A DNA stretch of 64,000 nt, taken from the NCBI RefSeq assembly GCF_036195325.1, contig NZ_CP108101.1, positions 5,146,001-5,210,000 of the forward strand. The letters are read 5' to 3'. The notes below the pieces were generated by a model. The model made no database searches, was not told where the DNA came from, and was given only the letters and a program-made list of their open reading frames with translations. Shown piece after piece: positions 1 through 8,557 of the stretch. Both the position numbers and the translations under genes were made by a program. Positions within the stretch are counted from its first letter, which is position 1, and each line of letters opens with the position of its first letter. The stretch is from Streptomyces sp. NBC_00234 (lineage in GTDB: Bacteria > Actinomycetota > Actinomycetes > Streptomycetales > Streptomycetaceae).

Positions 1-729
1 TGGCGGGACGCCTGTCCCGCCGGGCACGCGCTGACCGGACCGGCCCGCGCCTGGCTGGGCTCGACCCGGTGCGCGAGCTGCGCCGTGGCCGTCCCTTCGC
101 TTCCGGGGCGTACGGCCCCGGACGGCGGCGGTGCCGCCTCGCAGGCCGATGGCGCGGCGGCACCGGAACCCGCGACCGTCAGGTCGCGGTACGCCCCGGC
201 CGTCCTCGCGCCCGTGGTCACCGCACTCGCCTGTACGGCCCTGGCGGCGGCCACCGGGGCCCGCCCCGAGCTCGCCGTCTGGCTGCTGCTCACGCCCGTG
301 GCCGTACTGCTCGCGGTCATCGACCGGCGCGTCCACCGGCTGCCCGACCGCCTCACGCTGCCGCTGGCCGCCGGCGCCGCACTGCTCCTCGGCGCGGTGT
401 CCCTGGCCCCCGAGCACACCGGGTCCTGGACCGCCGCACTGCTCGGCGGGCTCGCGCTGGGCGGCTTCTACTTCCTGCTCTTCCTGATCAACCCGAACGG
501 CATGGGCTTCGGGGACGTGAAGCTCGCCCTGTCCCTGGGGGTGGCGCTCGGCTGGTACGGCTGGGCGGTGCTGTTCGCCGGAGGGTTCGCCGGCTTCCTG
601 CTGGGAGCGCTGTACGGGCTGGGGCTGATGCTGATGCGGAGGGCCGGGCGCAAGACGGGCATCCCGTTCGGGCCGTTCATGATCGCGGGGGCCTTCCTCG
701 GCGTGCTGTTCGGAGCGCTGGCCGCCTGA
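1..729 (+). CDS. Prepilin peptidase, A24 family (5' end outside window)
   Basis: Membrane aspartyl protease that would cleave the leader of type IV/Flp-type prepilins. The frame is open from base 1, so the gene begins upstream; a GTG at 85 is only an internal candidate. The stretch before 85 encodes Cys at codons 5, 24 and 27, like the cysteine-rich loop of type IV prepilin peptidases. After codon 85 the protein is almost all hydrophobic helices. Both catalytic aspartates are visible: VIDRRVHRLPD (first Asp) and GMGFGDVKL (GxGD motif, second Asp). Only the protease half is present; no methyltransferase domain can be judged because of the truncation. Pilin substrates are not in the window. Confidence 0.88.
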   Translation, partial: WRDACPAGHALTGPARAWLGSTRCASCAVAVPSLPGRTAPDGGGAASQADGAAAPEPATVRSRYAPAVLAPVVTALACTALAAATGARPELAVWLLLTPVAVLLAVIDRRVHRLPDRLTLPLAAGAALLLGAVSLAPEHTGSWTAALLGGLALGGFYFLLFLINPNGMGFGDVKLALSLGVALGWYGWAVLFAGGFAGFLLGALYGLGLMLMRRAGRKTGIPFGPFMIAGAFLGVLFGALAA

Positions 730-795
730 GACACCGGCGGCGGGCCCACGGGAATGCGGTCGCGCGCGGCGCCGCCCGGCTGAAACGATCTGCCC

Positions 796-1626
796 ATGTC
801 CGACTCCACCAGCAGCCCCGCCGACCCGTCGTCCGACGCCCGCTTCGAGGCGCTCCTCGCCGAAGCCGAAGCGGTCTCCGTCGACGGCTGGGACTTCTCC
901 TGGCTCGACGGCCGGGCCACCGAACAGCGCCCCTCCTGGGGGTACGCCCGCTCGATGGCCGACCGGATGGCCCGCGCCCGCTGCGCCCTCGATATCCAGA
1001 CGGGCGGTGGCGAGGTCCTCGCCTCCGTACCGAAGCTGCCGCCGCTGACCGTGGCCACCGAGTCCTGGCCCCCGAACATCGCGCGCGCCACCGCGCTGCT
1101 GCACCCGCGCGGGGCCGTCGTCGTCGCGGACGAGGACCGGCCGCCGCTGCCGTTCGGCGACGCGGCCTTCGACCTGGTGGTCAGCCGGCACCCGGTGACC
1201 GCCTGGTGGACGGAGATCGCCCGGGTGCTCGCGCCCGGCGGCACGTACTTCTCGCAGCAGGTCGGCCCGGCGAGCGTCTTCGAGCTCGTCGAGTACTTCC
1301 TCGGCCCGCAGCCGCCCGAGGTACGGGGCGCACGCGATCCGGAGCAGGCCCGCGCCGATGCCGTGGCCGCCGGTCTCGACGTGGTCGATCTGCGGCCGGA
1401 GCGGCTGCGTACCGAGTTCTTCGACATCGGGGCCGTCGTCTACTTCCTGCGCAAGGTGATCTGGATGGTCCCGGGCTTCACGGTCGAGGCATACCGTCCG
1501 CGACTGAAGGCGCTGCACCGGACGATTGAGCGGGAGGGGCCGTTCGTCGCGCACACCACCCGGTTCCTGATCGAGGCCCGCAAGCCGGGTCAGGTCCCGC
1601 ACGAGGATGTCAACGGGCCTATGTGA
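796..1626 (+). CDS. Class I SAM-dependent methyltransferase
   Basis: 276-aa soluble protein, probably a small-molecule methyltransferase. The SAM-binding fold is recognisable: a degenerate motif I around ALDIQTGGGEVL (residues about 63-74), an acidic turn VVADEDRPPLPFGDAAFDLVVSRH typical of the UbiE/Methyltransf_11 group (split here across motif II-III), and IARVLAPGGTYFSQQVG (post-motif). ATG at 796 lies 66 nt after the prepilin peptidase gene on the same strand. The substrate cannot be read from the sequence. The residue pattern is a close fit to small Streptomyces methyltransferases of unknown substrate. Confidence 0.8.
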   Translation: MSDSTSSPADPSSDARFEALLAEAEAVSVDGWDFSWLDGRATEQRPSWGYARSMADRMARARCALDIQTGGGEVLASVPKLPPLTVATESWPPNIARATALLHPRGAVVVADEDRPPLPFGDAAFDLVVSRHPVTAWWTEIARVLAPGGTYFSQQVGPASVFELVEYFLGPQPPEVRGARDPEQARADAVAAGLDVVDLRPERLRTEFFDIGAVVYFLRKVIWMVPGFTVEAYRPRLKALHRTIEREGPFVAHTTRFLIEARKPGQVPHEDVNGPM

Positions 1627-1732
1627 CACGGCACTTGAAGATGTCTCGAACTGCAACGCCTTCGTCCGTTTCGCCGTCCTACCGGTGGGCGGACGAAACC
1701 GGTGGGGCGAGCGCACGGTGAGGGAGCTGGTC

Positions 1733-2188
1733 ATGACGGTGGGAAGGGAAGAAACGGGCGACGACGTCCGCGAACCGGCGGGCCGGCCCCGCGGCAGCGA
1801 CTCCGACTGGCTCAAGGGCGCCTGGATCACCGCGGTCCACGGCCTCTTCTACCGGCCCGAGGGGATCACGGGCGAACCCGAGGCCATCGCGTTCGTCCTC
1901 TCCGGAGGCGATTCGGTGCTGCTGACCTGCGCCTCCGACTGGACCCTGCGGATCACGTCCGGCGGCTGGCCGGAGCTCCCCGACTGGTGCGTACCGGCGG
2001 GCCAGTGGCAGTTCACCCCGCTGACCGGCCTGCCGGCCCCGCCGTACGGCGGAGCCTGGACGGTCACCGGCACGGAGGAGCGCCGTGACGGGAACGGGGA
2101 GGTCCGCGAGGCGGTCATCCGCTGCGAGGACGGCGACTTCGTGGTCGCCGCCGGGGACACGATGACGATCCGCTTCGTCCGGCACTGA
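1733..2188 (+). CDS. Hypothetical protein
   Basis: 151-aa soluble protein that I do not recognise as a named family. The frame is open from 1607, but ATG 1733 has a GAGGGAG ribosome-binding site 6 nt upstream and the region before it has no coding character, so I use 1733. The sequence is rich in Trp and Gly with alternating hydrophobic residues, suggesting a beta-sheet fold, with a conserved-looking EAVIRCEDGDFVVAAGD segment near the C terminus. No signal peptide or membrane segment. It lies between a methyltransferase gene and a convergent winged-helix gene, with only 15 nt to the latter's stop. Confidence 0.65.
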   Translation: MTVGREETGDDVREPAGRPRGSDSDWLKGAWITAVHGLFYRPEGITGEPEAIAFVLSGGDSVLLTCASDWTLRITSGGWPELPDWCVPAGQWQFTPLTGLPAPPYGGAWTVTGTEERRDGNGEVREAVIRCEDGDFVVAAGDTMTIRFVRH

Positions 2189-2203
2189 CCCGCAGGACAC
2201 CTG

Positions 2204-3391
2204 CTACGCGTGCGGCCCCACCGTCACGGTCCCCACGGTCAGCTCGGCCTTCCCCTCCATCGCCACGGCCACCCGCTCCACCTGTTCGTCCAGTTCCCTC
2301 AGCTGTCCGGCGGTGAGCGGCTCCAGCGGTTCGACCGTCACCGCGATCCGGCGCCCCGAGCGGCGCTGGTGCCAGACTCCGGCCACCGTGCCGTCCACCA
2401 GCAGCACCGGGTAGTTCCCCGCCTGGCCGCGCCCGAGCGCGCGTGTGTACGCGCGGCCGGGGAAGAGCCGCTCGCGCGGCTGGGAGGCGATGGTGAAGGC
2501 GTCGAAGTAGGGGAGCAGTCGCACCCCCGGCGCGGGCTCCGCCGGGAAGTCGGTGTCGCCCGCCGCCACCCAGGCCGGCGCGTCCTCGTACGTCACCTCC
2601 TCGATCGCCCCGCTCTCGGCCAGGTCCGCGAACAGGCGGTTCGCCCAGCCGGGAGCCGTGGCGAGCCACTTCGCGAAGTGGGCGGGGGTCGCGGGGCCGT
2701 ACGCCCGCAGATAGCGCCCGACGAGTGCGGTCATCGCCTCGGGCCCGGGCAGCGGGGTGTGTCCGGGATTGGTGTACGTGGCCTTGCGGCCCCGGTCCGG
2801 GCCGTAACACAGCACGCCCCGGTGGCCCGCGAGATGCATCACCTGACGCCAGCGCGGCCACATCCCCTGGAACCCGGGCACCACCGGGTCGGCCGCCCAG
2901 GACCCCGTCCGGGCGACGACCGCGTCCGACAGCTCGTCGATGGTCAGGTCCGTGCCGGTGAGGGCGTCGGCCACGGCCGCGACGACCTGCTCGGTCCGGT
3001 CGGGCGTCAGCCGGGCGCTCTCCGCGAGCCGGCCCGGACCGGCGGGCAGGGCGGACAGGGCGCCGGTCCAGAGCGGGAGCTCGTCCGCGGGCAGCAGATG
3101 AACGGTGCCGCGCGGGCCGAAGGTCTTCACCAGGGTCCGGTCCGTCCACAGGGCTTCGCGTACGTCGGTACGGGTGGTCCCGGGCAGGCGCACCGCGACG
3201 GACAGCTCCGCCGCCGACAGCACCTGGGCGTGCACCCCGAGCATCGCGCCCGCCACGTCGGCCGGGGTGCGGAGAGCGGGGGCGCGACGGTCACGGACGG
3301 CCGGGGGCGGGGCGGCGGACAGCCCCTGGCGGTCGATCCGGCGGGCGTTCGCCTCGGGCCAGGTCACGGTCACGCGGGCTCGTGTCGTCAT
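2204..3391 (-). CDS. Winged-helix DNA-binding domain protein (HTH_42/YcaQ-like)
   Basis: 395 aa. Matches the actinobacterial winged-helix family related to AlkX/YcaQ, whose enterobacterial members unhook DNA interstrand crosslinks; whether this one has glycosylase activity is unknown. Recognisable segments are the N-terminal AMLGVHAQVLSAAELSVAVR block, FGPRGTVHLLPADELPLW, and a C-terminal VLLVDGTVAGVWHQRRSGRR strand pair. An upstream in-frame extension to 3595 exists, but it runs through low-complexity non-coding sequence. ATG at 3391 (protein starting MTTRARVTV) begins the conserved part. Confidence 0.75.
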   Translation of the reverse strand: MTTRARVTVTWPEANARRIDRQGLSAAPPPAVRDRRAPALRTPADVAGAMLGVHAQVLSAAELSVAVRLPGTTRTDVREALWTDRTLVKTFGPRGTVHLLPADELPLWTGALSALPAGPGRLAESARLTPDRTEQVVAAVADALTGTDLTIDELSDAVVARTGSWAADPVVPGFQGMWPRWRQVMHLAGHRGVLCYGPDRGRKATYTNPGHTPLPGPEAMTALVGRYLRAYGPATPAHFAKWLATAPGWANRLFADLAESGAIEEVTYEDAPAWVAAGDTDFPAEPAPGVRLLPYFDAFTIASQPRERLFPGRAYTRALGRGQAGNYPVLLVDGTVAGVWHQRRSGRRIAVTVEPLEPLTAGQLRELDEQVERVAVAMEGKAELTVGTVTVGPHA

Positions 3392-3584
3392 GCCCGCGAA
3401 TCTAGAGCGCCATCGGGCCGGAATCTGTCCCATATACCTGTGCGAGGGACATCCCCGCGTCAAGGCGGCGCACACGGTCGTCCGGCTTCGTTTCCCACGG
3501 TCCCCAGGGGCCTCCGGAGTGCCGGAATCCGTCTCCGCAGCGCAGTCCGGCGAATTCGGAGAGTAGTTGTGGAGTGGCGCGGCA

Positions 3585-3668
3585 CGCAGCATCACTTACG
3601 AAGGGTTATGGTGGAAACCCCCCCTCGGGCCGGTCCGTAACCCCCCCCCACGGACCGGCCCGATTTTT
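3585..3668 (+). ncRNA. 6C-motif small RNA
   Basis: The segment carries the two hallmarks of the actinobacterial 6C RNA (Rfam 6C family): two separate runs of at least six cytosines, at about 3618-3624 and 3639-3649, the second enclosed as the loop of a strong hairpin. That hairpin has a 13-bp perfect stem (3626-3638 with 3650-3662) and is followed by ATTTTT, so it also ends transcription on the plus strand. No protein gene on the plus strand leads into it. A 10-codon ATG frame (3609-3641, SD-like AAGGG upstream) overlaps the RNA but is probably fortuitous. Exact 5' end not determined. Confidence 0.85.
3626..3668 (+). terminator. Intrinsic terminator of the 6C RNA
   Basis: Perfect 13-bp inverted repeat (CGGGCCGGTCCGT / ACGGACCGGCCCG) with a cytosine loop, followed directly by ATTTTTCT on the plus strand. 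A T-tract this clear is unusual in this window. Confidence 0.85.
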
Positions 3669-3730
3669 CTGTCCGGGGTTGTGAGGCCCCTGTGAGGGCC
3701 CGGTGCAGACCCTGTGTCAGACGGTCGGCG

Positions 3731-4768
3731 TCAGCCGCGCCCGGCCCAGATGTTGGTCCCCGCGGTGTCCACGGCGAAGGCGTCGATCTCCTTCAATTCC
3801 TCGGCGGACAGCGCCGGTCCGGCCAGAGCGGCCACATTCTCCTCAAGCTGCTTCACACTTGATGCGCCGATCAGCGCCGACGTCATACGGCTGTCGCGCA
3901 GCACCCAGGTGAGTGCCAGCTGCGCCAGGGACTGGCCGCGGTTCTGCGCGATGGCGTTCAGCCCGTTCAGCCGGCGGAGGACCTCGTCGGAGAGCAGGTC
4001 CGGGTCGAGGGACTTGCCCTGCGTGGCGCGCGAACCCGCCGGGATGCCCTTCAGGTACTTGTTCGTGAGCAGGCCCTGCGCGAGCGGCACGAAGGAGATG
4101 CAGCCCATACCGGCCGTCTCCAGCGTGTCGAGCAGCCCGTCGTCCTCCAGCCAGCGGTTGATCATGGAGTAGGACGGCTGGTGGATGAGGGCGGGGACAC
4201 CCATCTCCTTGAGCAGACGGGCCGCCTCGGCGGTCTGCTCCGCGTTGTACGAGGACACACCCGCGTACAGCGCCTTGCCCTGCCGGACGGCGGAGGCCAG
4301 GGCGCCCATCGTCTCCTCGAGAGGGGTGTCCGGGTCGAAGCGGTGGGAGTAGAAGATGTCGACGTAGTCGAGCCCCATCCGCCCGAGCGAGGCGTCGAGC
4401 GAGGAGAGCAGGTACTTGCGGGAGCCCCACTCGCCGTACGGGCCGGGGTGCATCTCGTAGCCGGCCTTGGTGGAGATGATGAGCTCGTCCCGGTACGGGG
4501 TGAAGTCCTGCTGGAAGAGCTTTCCGAAATTGAGCTCGGCCGAGCCGGGCGGCGGCCCGTAGTTGTTGGCCAGATCGAAGTGGGTCACACCGAGATCGAA
4601 GGCGCGGCGCAGGATCGCCCGCTGGGAGTCCAGCGTGCGGTCGTCGCCGAAGTTGTGCCAGAGGCCGAGGGAGACGGCGGGGAGCTTGAGCCCGCTGCGG
4701 CCGGTGCGGCGGTACTCCATGGAGTCGTAGCGCGACTCGGCGGCGCGGTAGGAGAGGGAATCAGTCAC
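3731..4768 (-). CDS. Aldo/keto reductase (YghZ / L-glyceraldehyde-3-phosphate reductase type)
   Basis: 345-aa NADPH-dependent oxidoreductase with a TIM-barrel fold. The catalytic tetrad can be seen: Asp and Tyr in FDLANNYG, Lys in ISTKAGY and His in YSHRFD. The C-terminal SALIGASSVKQLEENVAAL segment is the NADP-binding signature of the family. I use GTG 4768 (protein beginning MTDSLSY after initiation); the upstream extension to 5023 is not conserved-looking. Its stop lies 63 nt from the 6C RNA terminator, transcribed from the opposite direction. Physiological substrate unknown; YghZ relatives reduce L-glyceraldehyde 3-phosphate and methylglyoxal. Confidence 0.88.
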   Translation of the reverse strand: MTDSLSYRAAESRYDSMEYRRTGRSGLKLPAVSLGLWHNFGDDRTLDSQRAILRRAFDLGVTHFDLANNYGPPPGSAELNFGKLFQQDFTPYRDELIISTKAGYEMHPGPYGEWGSRKYLLSSLDASLGRMGLDYVDIFYSHRFDPDTPLEETMGALASAVRQGKALYAGVSSYNAEQTAEAARLLKEMGVPALIHQPSYSMINRWLEDDGLLDTLETAGMGCISFVPLAQGLLTNKYLKGIPAGSRATQGKSLDPDLLSDEVLRRLNGLNAIAQNRGQSLAQLALTWVLRDSRMTSALIGASSVKQLEENVAALAGPALSAEELKEIDAFAVDTAGTNIWAGRG

Positions 4769-4902
4769 GTTTCTCTGCTTATCACGGAGTTGTGACAGAC
4801 CGGGTTGGGCCCCTGTGACCCGGTCGCAGTAATGTGGCCGCTTCGGGGAATGCCGATGCGCGGCGCGACGACTGTCTGCGCGGACCGTGCGCACCATGCG
4901 GC

Positions 4903-4920
4903 CGTCCCCCACGGGGGACG
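4903..4920. repeat. GC hairpin upstream of the isoprenyl transferase gene
   Basis: Inverted repeat CGTCCCCC / GGGGGACG with a 2-nt loop, in the 218-nt divergent region between the aldo/keto reductase and the prenyltransferase. It is followed by CCCCGGACCCCCGG-like sequence of a kind scattered through Streptomyces genomes. Role unknown. Confidence 0.5.
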
Positions 4921-4986
4921 ACCCCGGACCCCCGGCGACGGGGAAGGCGGGTCTGCGGCCCGTACGGAACCGAGAGGGTGAACTCA

Positions 4987-5748
4987 GTGAACTTGCGCGA
5001 CCTGGTGTACGGGCTCTACGCACGCCGGGTGGAAGGCCGCCTGGATCACGACCAGGTGCCCAAGCACATCGGTGTCATCCTCGACGGGAACCGGCGGTGG
5101 GCGAAGGCGTCCGGCGGTTCGGCGGTCCAGGGGCACCAGGCCGGTGCGGACAAGATCTCCGAGCTGCTCGGCTGGTGCAGTGAGACCGATGTCGAGGTCG
5201 TCACACTCTGGCTGCTCTCCACGGACAACTTCGACCGGCCGGAGGCGGAGCTGATTCCGCTGCTCGGCATCATCGAGAACACCGTGCGCAACCTCGCGGC
5301 CGACGGGCGGTGGCGTGTGCACCACGTCGGGACGCTCGACCTGCTGCCCGCCCGTACGCAGACCGTCCTCAAGGAGGCGGAGGAAGCCACGGCCGGTATC
5401 GACGGAATAATCGTGAATGTCGCAGTCGGCTACGGCGGGCGCCAGGAGATCGCGGACGCGGTGCGTTCGCTGCTGCTGGACCACGCGTCGAAGGGCACGA
5501 CCTTCGAGGAGCTGGCGGAGGTGGTCTCCACGGACCTGATCTCCGAGCACCTGTACACCCGGGGCCAGCCCGACCCGGACCTGGTGATCCGTACCAGTGG
5601 CGAGCAGCGGCTGTCCGGCTTCATGCTCTGGCAGAGCGCGCACTCCGAGTACTACTTCTGCGAAGTCTTCTGGCCGGCCTTCCGCAAGGTCGACTTCCTG
5701 CGCGCCCTGCGCGACTACGCCGCCCGGCACCGGCGCTACGGGGCCTGA
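4987..5748 (+). CDS. uppS: Isoprenyl transferase (cis-prenyltransferase, UppS family)
   Basis: 253 aa. Makes long-chain cis-polyprenyl diphosphates, including the undecaprenyl carrier for cell wall synthesis, from isopentenyl diphosphate. Family motifs are complete: the catalytic Asp region HIGVILDGNRRWA (about residues 27-39), WLLSTDNFDRP, and the C-terminal DPDLVIRTSGEQRLSGFMLW segment that binds the diphosphate of IPP. Start chosen at GTG 4987, which has GAGAGG about 10 nt upstream; GTG 4978 is possible but lacks a spaced ribosome-binding site. Streptomyces usually have two paralogues, so the exact chain length is uncertain. Confidence 0.92.
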   Translation: MNLRDLVYGLYARRVEGRLDHDQVPKHIGVILDGNRRWAKASGGSAVQGHQAGADKISELLGWCSETDVEVVTLWLLSTDNFDRPEAELIPLLGIIENTVRNLAADGRWRVHHVGTLDLLPARTQTVLKEAEEATAGIDGIIVNVAVGYGGRQEIADAVRSLLLDHASKGTTFEELAEVVSTDLISEHLYTRGQPDPDLVIRTSGEQRLSGFMLWQSAHSEYYFCEVFWPAFRKVDFLRALRDYAARHRRYGA

Positions 5749-6097
5749 CGCCGCCCGGGGCGACTCCGGCGTCCCCCGGCCGTCACCCCGCGTCCACCAG
5801 GACTCCTCCACACCGTGTCACCTGCATCGGCATGGCTGGGCGTGTTCGAGGGAATACCCCTGACAGGTCGACATCCGGTCAGGAGCCGGGCGGATGTCGC
5901 GTCCAAGTGAGTGGCACCCAGTCCGCTCGCCCGGGAGGCCCTTTGCACACGAAGGACCGTACATATCGTGCGGCCGACGCGGAGGGCCGGCGTTCGGCCC
6001 TCACTTGGGGCTCCGAACCCGGTCCGTCCTCTTCCCTTGGGAAGATCCGCGACGTCCGTCGCACTCCCCGACCTCGTCCGAGGGGGTACGTCCTTCC
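5749..6097. other. Intergenic region upstream of the PhoH gene
   Basis: 349 nt without a supported gene. It contains a 7-bp inverted repeat (GAGGGCC at 5982-5988 with GGCCCTC at 5996-6002) that could end the upstream prenyltransferase transcript or sit in the PhoH leader, and AT-richer patches near 5960-5970 that may hold the PhoH promoter. I see no RNA gene or mobile element here. Confidence 0.5.
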
Positions 6098-7420
6098 GTG
6101 GTGACCAGCACAAAGCGCCGCATGCCCGACAGGCGCACCTACGTTCTCGACACCAGCGTCCTGCTGGCCGACCCCAACGCCATGGCCCGCTTCGACGAGC
6201 ACGAAGTAGTGCTGCCGATCGTCGTGGTCACGGAGCTGGAGGCCAAACGGCATCATCCGGAGCTCGGGTACTTCGCCCGGCAGGCCCTGCGCCTGCTGGA
6301 CGACTTCCGGGTCCGGTACGGCCGGCTGGATGCCCCGATCCCCCTCGGAGATCTGGGCGGGACGCTCCGCGTCGAACTCAACCACTCCGATCCCGGCGTG
6401 CTGCCCGCCGGCTACCGGTTGGGGGACAACGACTCACGGATTCTCGCGGTGGCGCGCAACCTCCAGGCCGAGGGGTACGACGTCACGGTCGTCTCCAAGG
6501 ACCTCCCGTTGCGGATCAAGGCGTCCTCGGTCGGTCTCCTCGCCGAGGAGTACCGCGCCGAACTCGCCATCACCGATTCCGGCTGGACCGGAATGACGGA
6601 GCTGGCGCTCGCCGGTGAACAGGTGGACCTGCTGTTCACCGAGGAGACGCTGTACGTCCCCGAAGCGGCCGAGCTGCCCGTGCACACCGGGCTGGTCCTC
6701 CAGTCCGAGCGCGGCAAGGCGCTGGGCCGGGTCACCGCCGAGGGCAATGTGCGGCTGGTGCGCGGCGACCGGGAGGCGTTCGGGATCCACGGGCGCAGCG
6801 CGGAGCAGCGCATCGCCCTCGATCTGCTCCTCGACCAGGACGTCGGCATCGTGTCGCTGGGCGGCCGTGCGGGCACCGGCAAGTCGGCGCTGGCGCTCTG
6901 CGCCGGGCTGGAAGCCGTGCTGGAGCGCCGGCAGCACCAGAAGGTGATGGTCTTCCGGCCGCTGTACGCGGTCGGCGGACAGGAGCTCGGCTATCTCCCC
7001 GGCTCGGAGGCCGAGAAGATGAGCCCCTGGGCGCAGGCCGTCTTCGACACGCTCTCGGCGGTGGCCGGGCGCGAGGTGATCGAGGAGGTGCTGGGGCGCG
7101 GCATGCTGGAGGTCCTGCCGCTCACTCACATCCGGGGCCGCTCGCTCCACGACGCGTTCGTGATCGTCGACGAGGCACAGTCGCTCGAACGCAACGTCCT
7201 GCTGACCGTGCTGTCCCGTATCGGGTCGAATTCCCGGGTTGTCCTCACGCATGACGTGGCACAGCGGGACAACCTCCGGGTCGGCCGGCACGACGGAGTC
7301 GTCGCCGTGGTCGAGAAGCTGAAGGGTCATCCGCTCTTCGCCCACGTCACGCTGACCCGATCCGAGCGTTCGCAGATCGCCGCACTGGTGACCGAAATGC
7401 TGGAGGAAGGCCAGATCTGA
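6098..7420 (+). CDS. PhoH family protein (PIN domain + PhoH ATPase)
   Basis: 440-aa cytoplasmic PhoH2-type protein: an N-terminal PIN ribonuclease-like domain (YVLDTSVLLADP near residue 16, acidic residues through about 140) fused to a PhoH RNA helicase/ATPase domain. The ATPase part has Walker A GGRAGTGKSALA, Walker B FVIVDEAQSLE and RVVLTHDVAQRDN. In mycobacteria PhoH2 unwinds and cleaves RNA. Two adjacent GTG codons (6098, 6101) follow GAGGGGG by 11-14 nt; an ATG at 6122 is a third option. I choose 6098 because family members usually begin MVTSTKRRM. Followed closely by a hairpin terminator. Confidence 0.92.
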   Translation: MVTSTKRRMPDRRTYVLDTSVLLADPNAMARFDEHEVVLPIVVVTELEAKRHHPELGYFARQALRLLDDFRVRYGRLDAPIPLGDLGGTLRVELNHSDPGVLPAGYRLGDNDSRILAVARNLQAEGYDVTVVSKDLPLRIKASSVGLLAEEYRAELAITDSGWTGMTELALAGEQVDLLFTEETLYVPEAAELPVHTGLVLQSERGKALGRVTAEGNVRLVRGDREAFGIHGRSAEQRIALDLLLDQDVGIVSLGGRAGTGKSALALCAGLEAVLERRQHQKVMVFRPLYAVGGQELGYLPGSEAEKMSPWAQAVFDTLSAVAGREVIEEVLGRGMLEVLPLTHIRGRSLHDAFVIVDEAQSLERNVLLTVLSRIGSNSRVVLTHDVAQRDNLRVGRHDGVVAVVEKLKGHPLFAHVTLTRSERSQIAALVTEMLEEGQI

Positions 7421-7440
7421 TACGGGATAGGACAGTTGGT

Positions 7441-7485
7441 GCCGCCCGGCGAGCCGAAGAGCTTAGCCGGGCGGCATTGTGTTGT
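7441..7485 (+). terminator. Terminator of the PhoH gene
   Basis: Perfect 10-bp stem GCCGCCCGGC (7441-7450) / GCCGGGCGGC (7466-7475) with T-rich sequence after it. Confidence 0.8.
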
Positions 7486-7808
7486 GCCGCTGTTTCCATA
7501 AATGAGAGGCCCAAACGGCGTGTGAGCTTTCACACGCAACACAGAATTGCTTCGCGGTGTCCCCGTCCGGCAGAGTCTTGCTTCCGTCAGGCCCCGCATA
7601 CGGCACTTGTGCACCTCCAAAGGCGCACGCACCACACAACTCAACACTTGCCGCCCGTATGCCGCCCGCGAGTACCACGCGGCGCTCCCGCAAGGGAGTT
7701 GCCCACCGGGCCCGTGCCTCCCGTGACCCAAGCAGTAGGGAGGCCAGTGTCAGGGGCACGATTGCGCCCGCGAGGTCACCTAAGCGGGCGATGCTGGAAG
7801 GACACCGT
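7486..7808 (+). promoter_or_regulatory. Long structured leader of the transglycosylase gene
   Basis: 323 nt without a gene. It holds an inverted repeat GCGTGTGA / TCACACGC (7518-7525, 7530-7537), a GCCTCCC / GGGAGGC pair about 7715-7743, and a 7-bp stem CGCCCGC (7765-7771) / GCGGGCG (7784-7790) just before the GGAAGGA ribosome-binding site. Streptomyces cell-wall hydrolase genes often have long regulated leaders, some with the ydaO c-di-AMP riboswitch. I could not match this leader to the ydaO consensus, so the element is unassigned. Confidence 0.45.
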
Positions 7809-8516
7809 GTGAGCCGGATCTCGGTCCGGGGGTTCGCCGTGGCATCAGCCACAGCGGTCACCACCGTAGGCGCCGTCGTTGGCGTTGCTTCGGGCAGCAC
7901 TCCTGCTGTCGACGACAACAACTTCGAGGCGACCGCAGCCGACACCACGCTGCTCGCAGACATTCCCGCGGGCCAGCAGGCCCAGGTGCAGACCGCCTCG
8001 CTGACGCAACAGGCCGACGCCCAGGCATCCGCAGCCGACGCGGCAGCGAAGAAGTCTGCAGAGGAAACGGCCCGCATCCAGGCCGCCAAGGACGCCAAGT
8101 CCAAGAAGCAGGCGGCCGAGGACAAGCTGGAAGCCGAGCGGAAGGCCGAGGCCGAGGCCGAGGAAGCGCGTGCGAACCGCTCCGCGGTCCGTGACGCCTC
8201 GTCGTTCTCCGCGCAGGGCTCGTACTCCGTGGCTGAAGTACAGGCGATGGCCCGTCAGATGGTCCCCGCCGACCAGTTCCAGTGCTTCAGCAACATCGTG
8301 AACCACGAGTCGACGTGGAACTACCGGGCGAGCAACCCGTCCTCCGGTGCCTACGGCCTCATGCAGGCGCTCCCGGGCTCCAAGATGTCGACCGCCGGTG
8401 CCGACTGGCAGACCAACCCGGCCACCCAGATCAAGTGGGGCCTCAGCTACATGGACGGCCGCTACGGCAGCCCGTGCGGCGCCTGGTCCTTCTGGCAGGC
8501 CAACAACTGGTACTAG
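7809..8516 (+). CDS. Secreted lytic transglycosylase (SLT domain)
   Basis: 235 aa. Expected to be exported and to cleave peptidoglycan glycan strands. GTG 7809 has GGAAGGA 6 nt upstream. Residues 1-30 form a signal peptide (SRISVRGFAVASATAVTTVGAV...). Residues about 60-120 are an Ala/Lys/Glu-rich coiled coil (many AEAEAEEA-type repeats) that may act as a wall spacer. The C-terminal 100 residues are an SLT/goose-lysozyme-like domain with the catalytic Glu in NHESTWNY, then GAYGLMQALPGSKM and a Cys pair. The frame is open upstream to 7557, but that part is leader RNA, not protein. Confidence 0.85.
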   Translation: MSRISVRGFAVASATAVTTVGAVVGVASGSTPAVDDNNFEATAADTTLLADIPAGQQAQVQTASLTQQADAQASAADAAAKKSAEETARIQAAKDAKSKKQAAEDKLEAERKAEAEAEEARANRSAVRDASSFSAQGSYSVAEVQAMARQMVPADQFQCFSNIVNHESTWNYRASNPSSGAYGLMQALPGSKMSTAGADWQTNPATQIKWGLSYMDGRYGSPCGAWSFWQANNWY

Positions 8517-8557
8517 GGAGAGCCGACGGCCCCTCATGAGGGCCCGTTCTCAACCTT

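Noticed and set aside
3609..3641. Ten-codon peptide gene inside the 6C RNA
   Set aside because: SD-like AAGGG is present but the frame overlaps conserved RNA sequence and is too short to support as a gene.
7518..7537. Crp binding site GTGTGA..TCACAC
   Set aside because: The spacer is 4 nt, not the 6 nt of a standard Crp site; kept only as an inverted repeat.
7486..7808. ydaO c-di-AMP riboswitch upstream of the transglycosylase
   Set aside because: Position fits, but I could not find the conserved paired segments; left as an unassigned leader.
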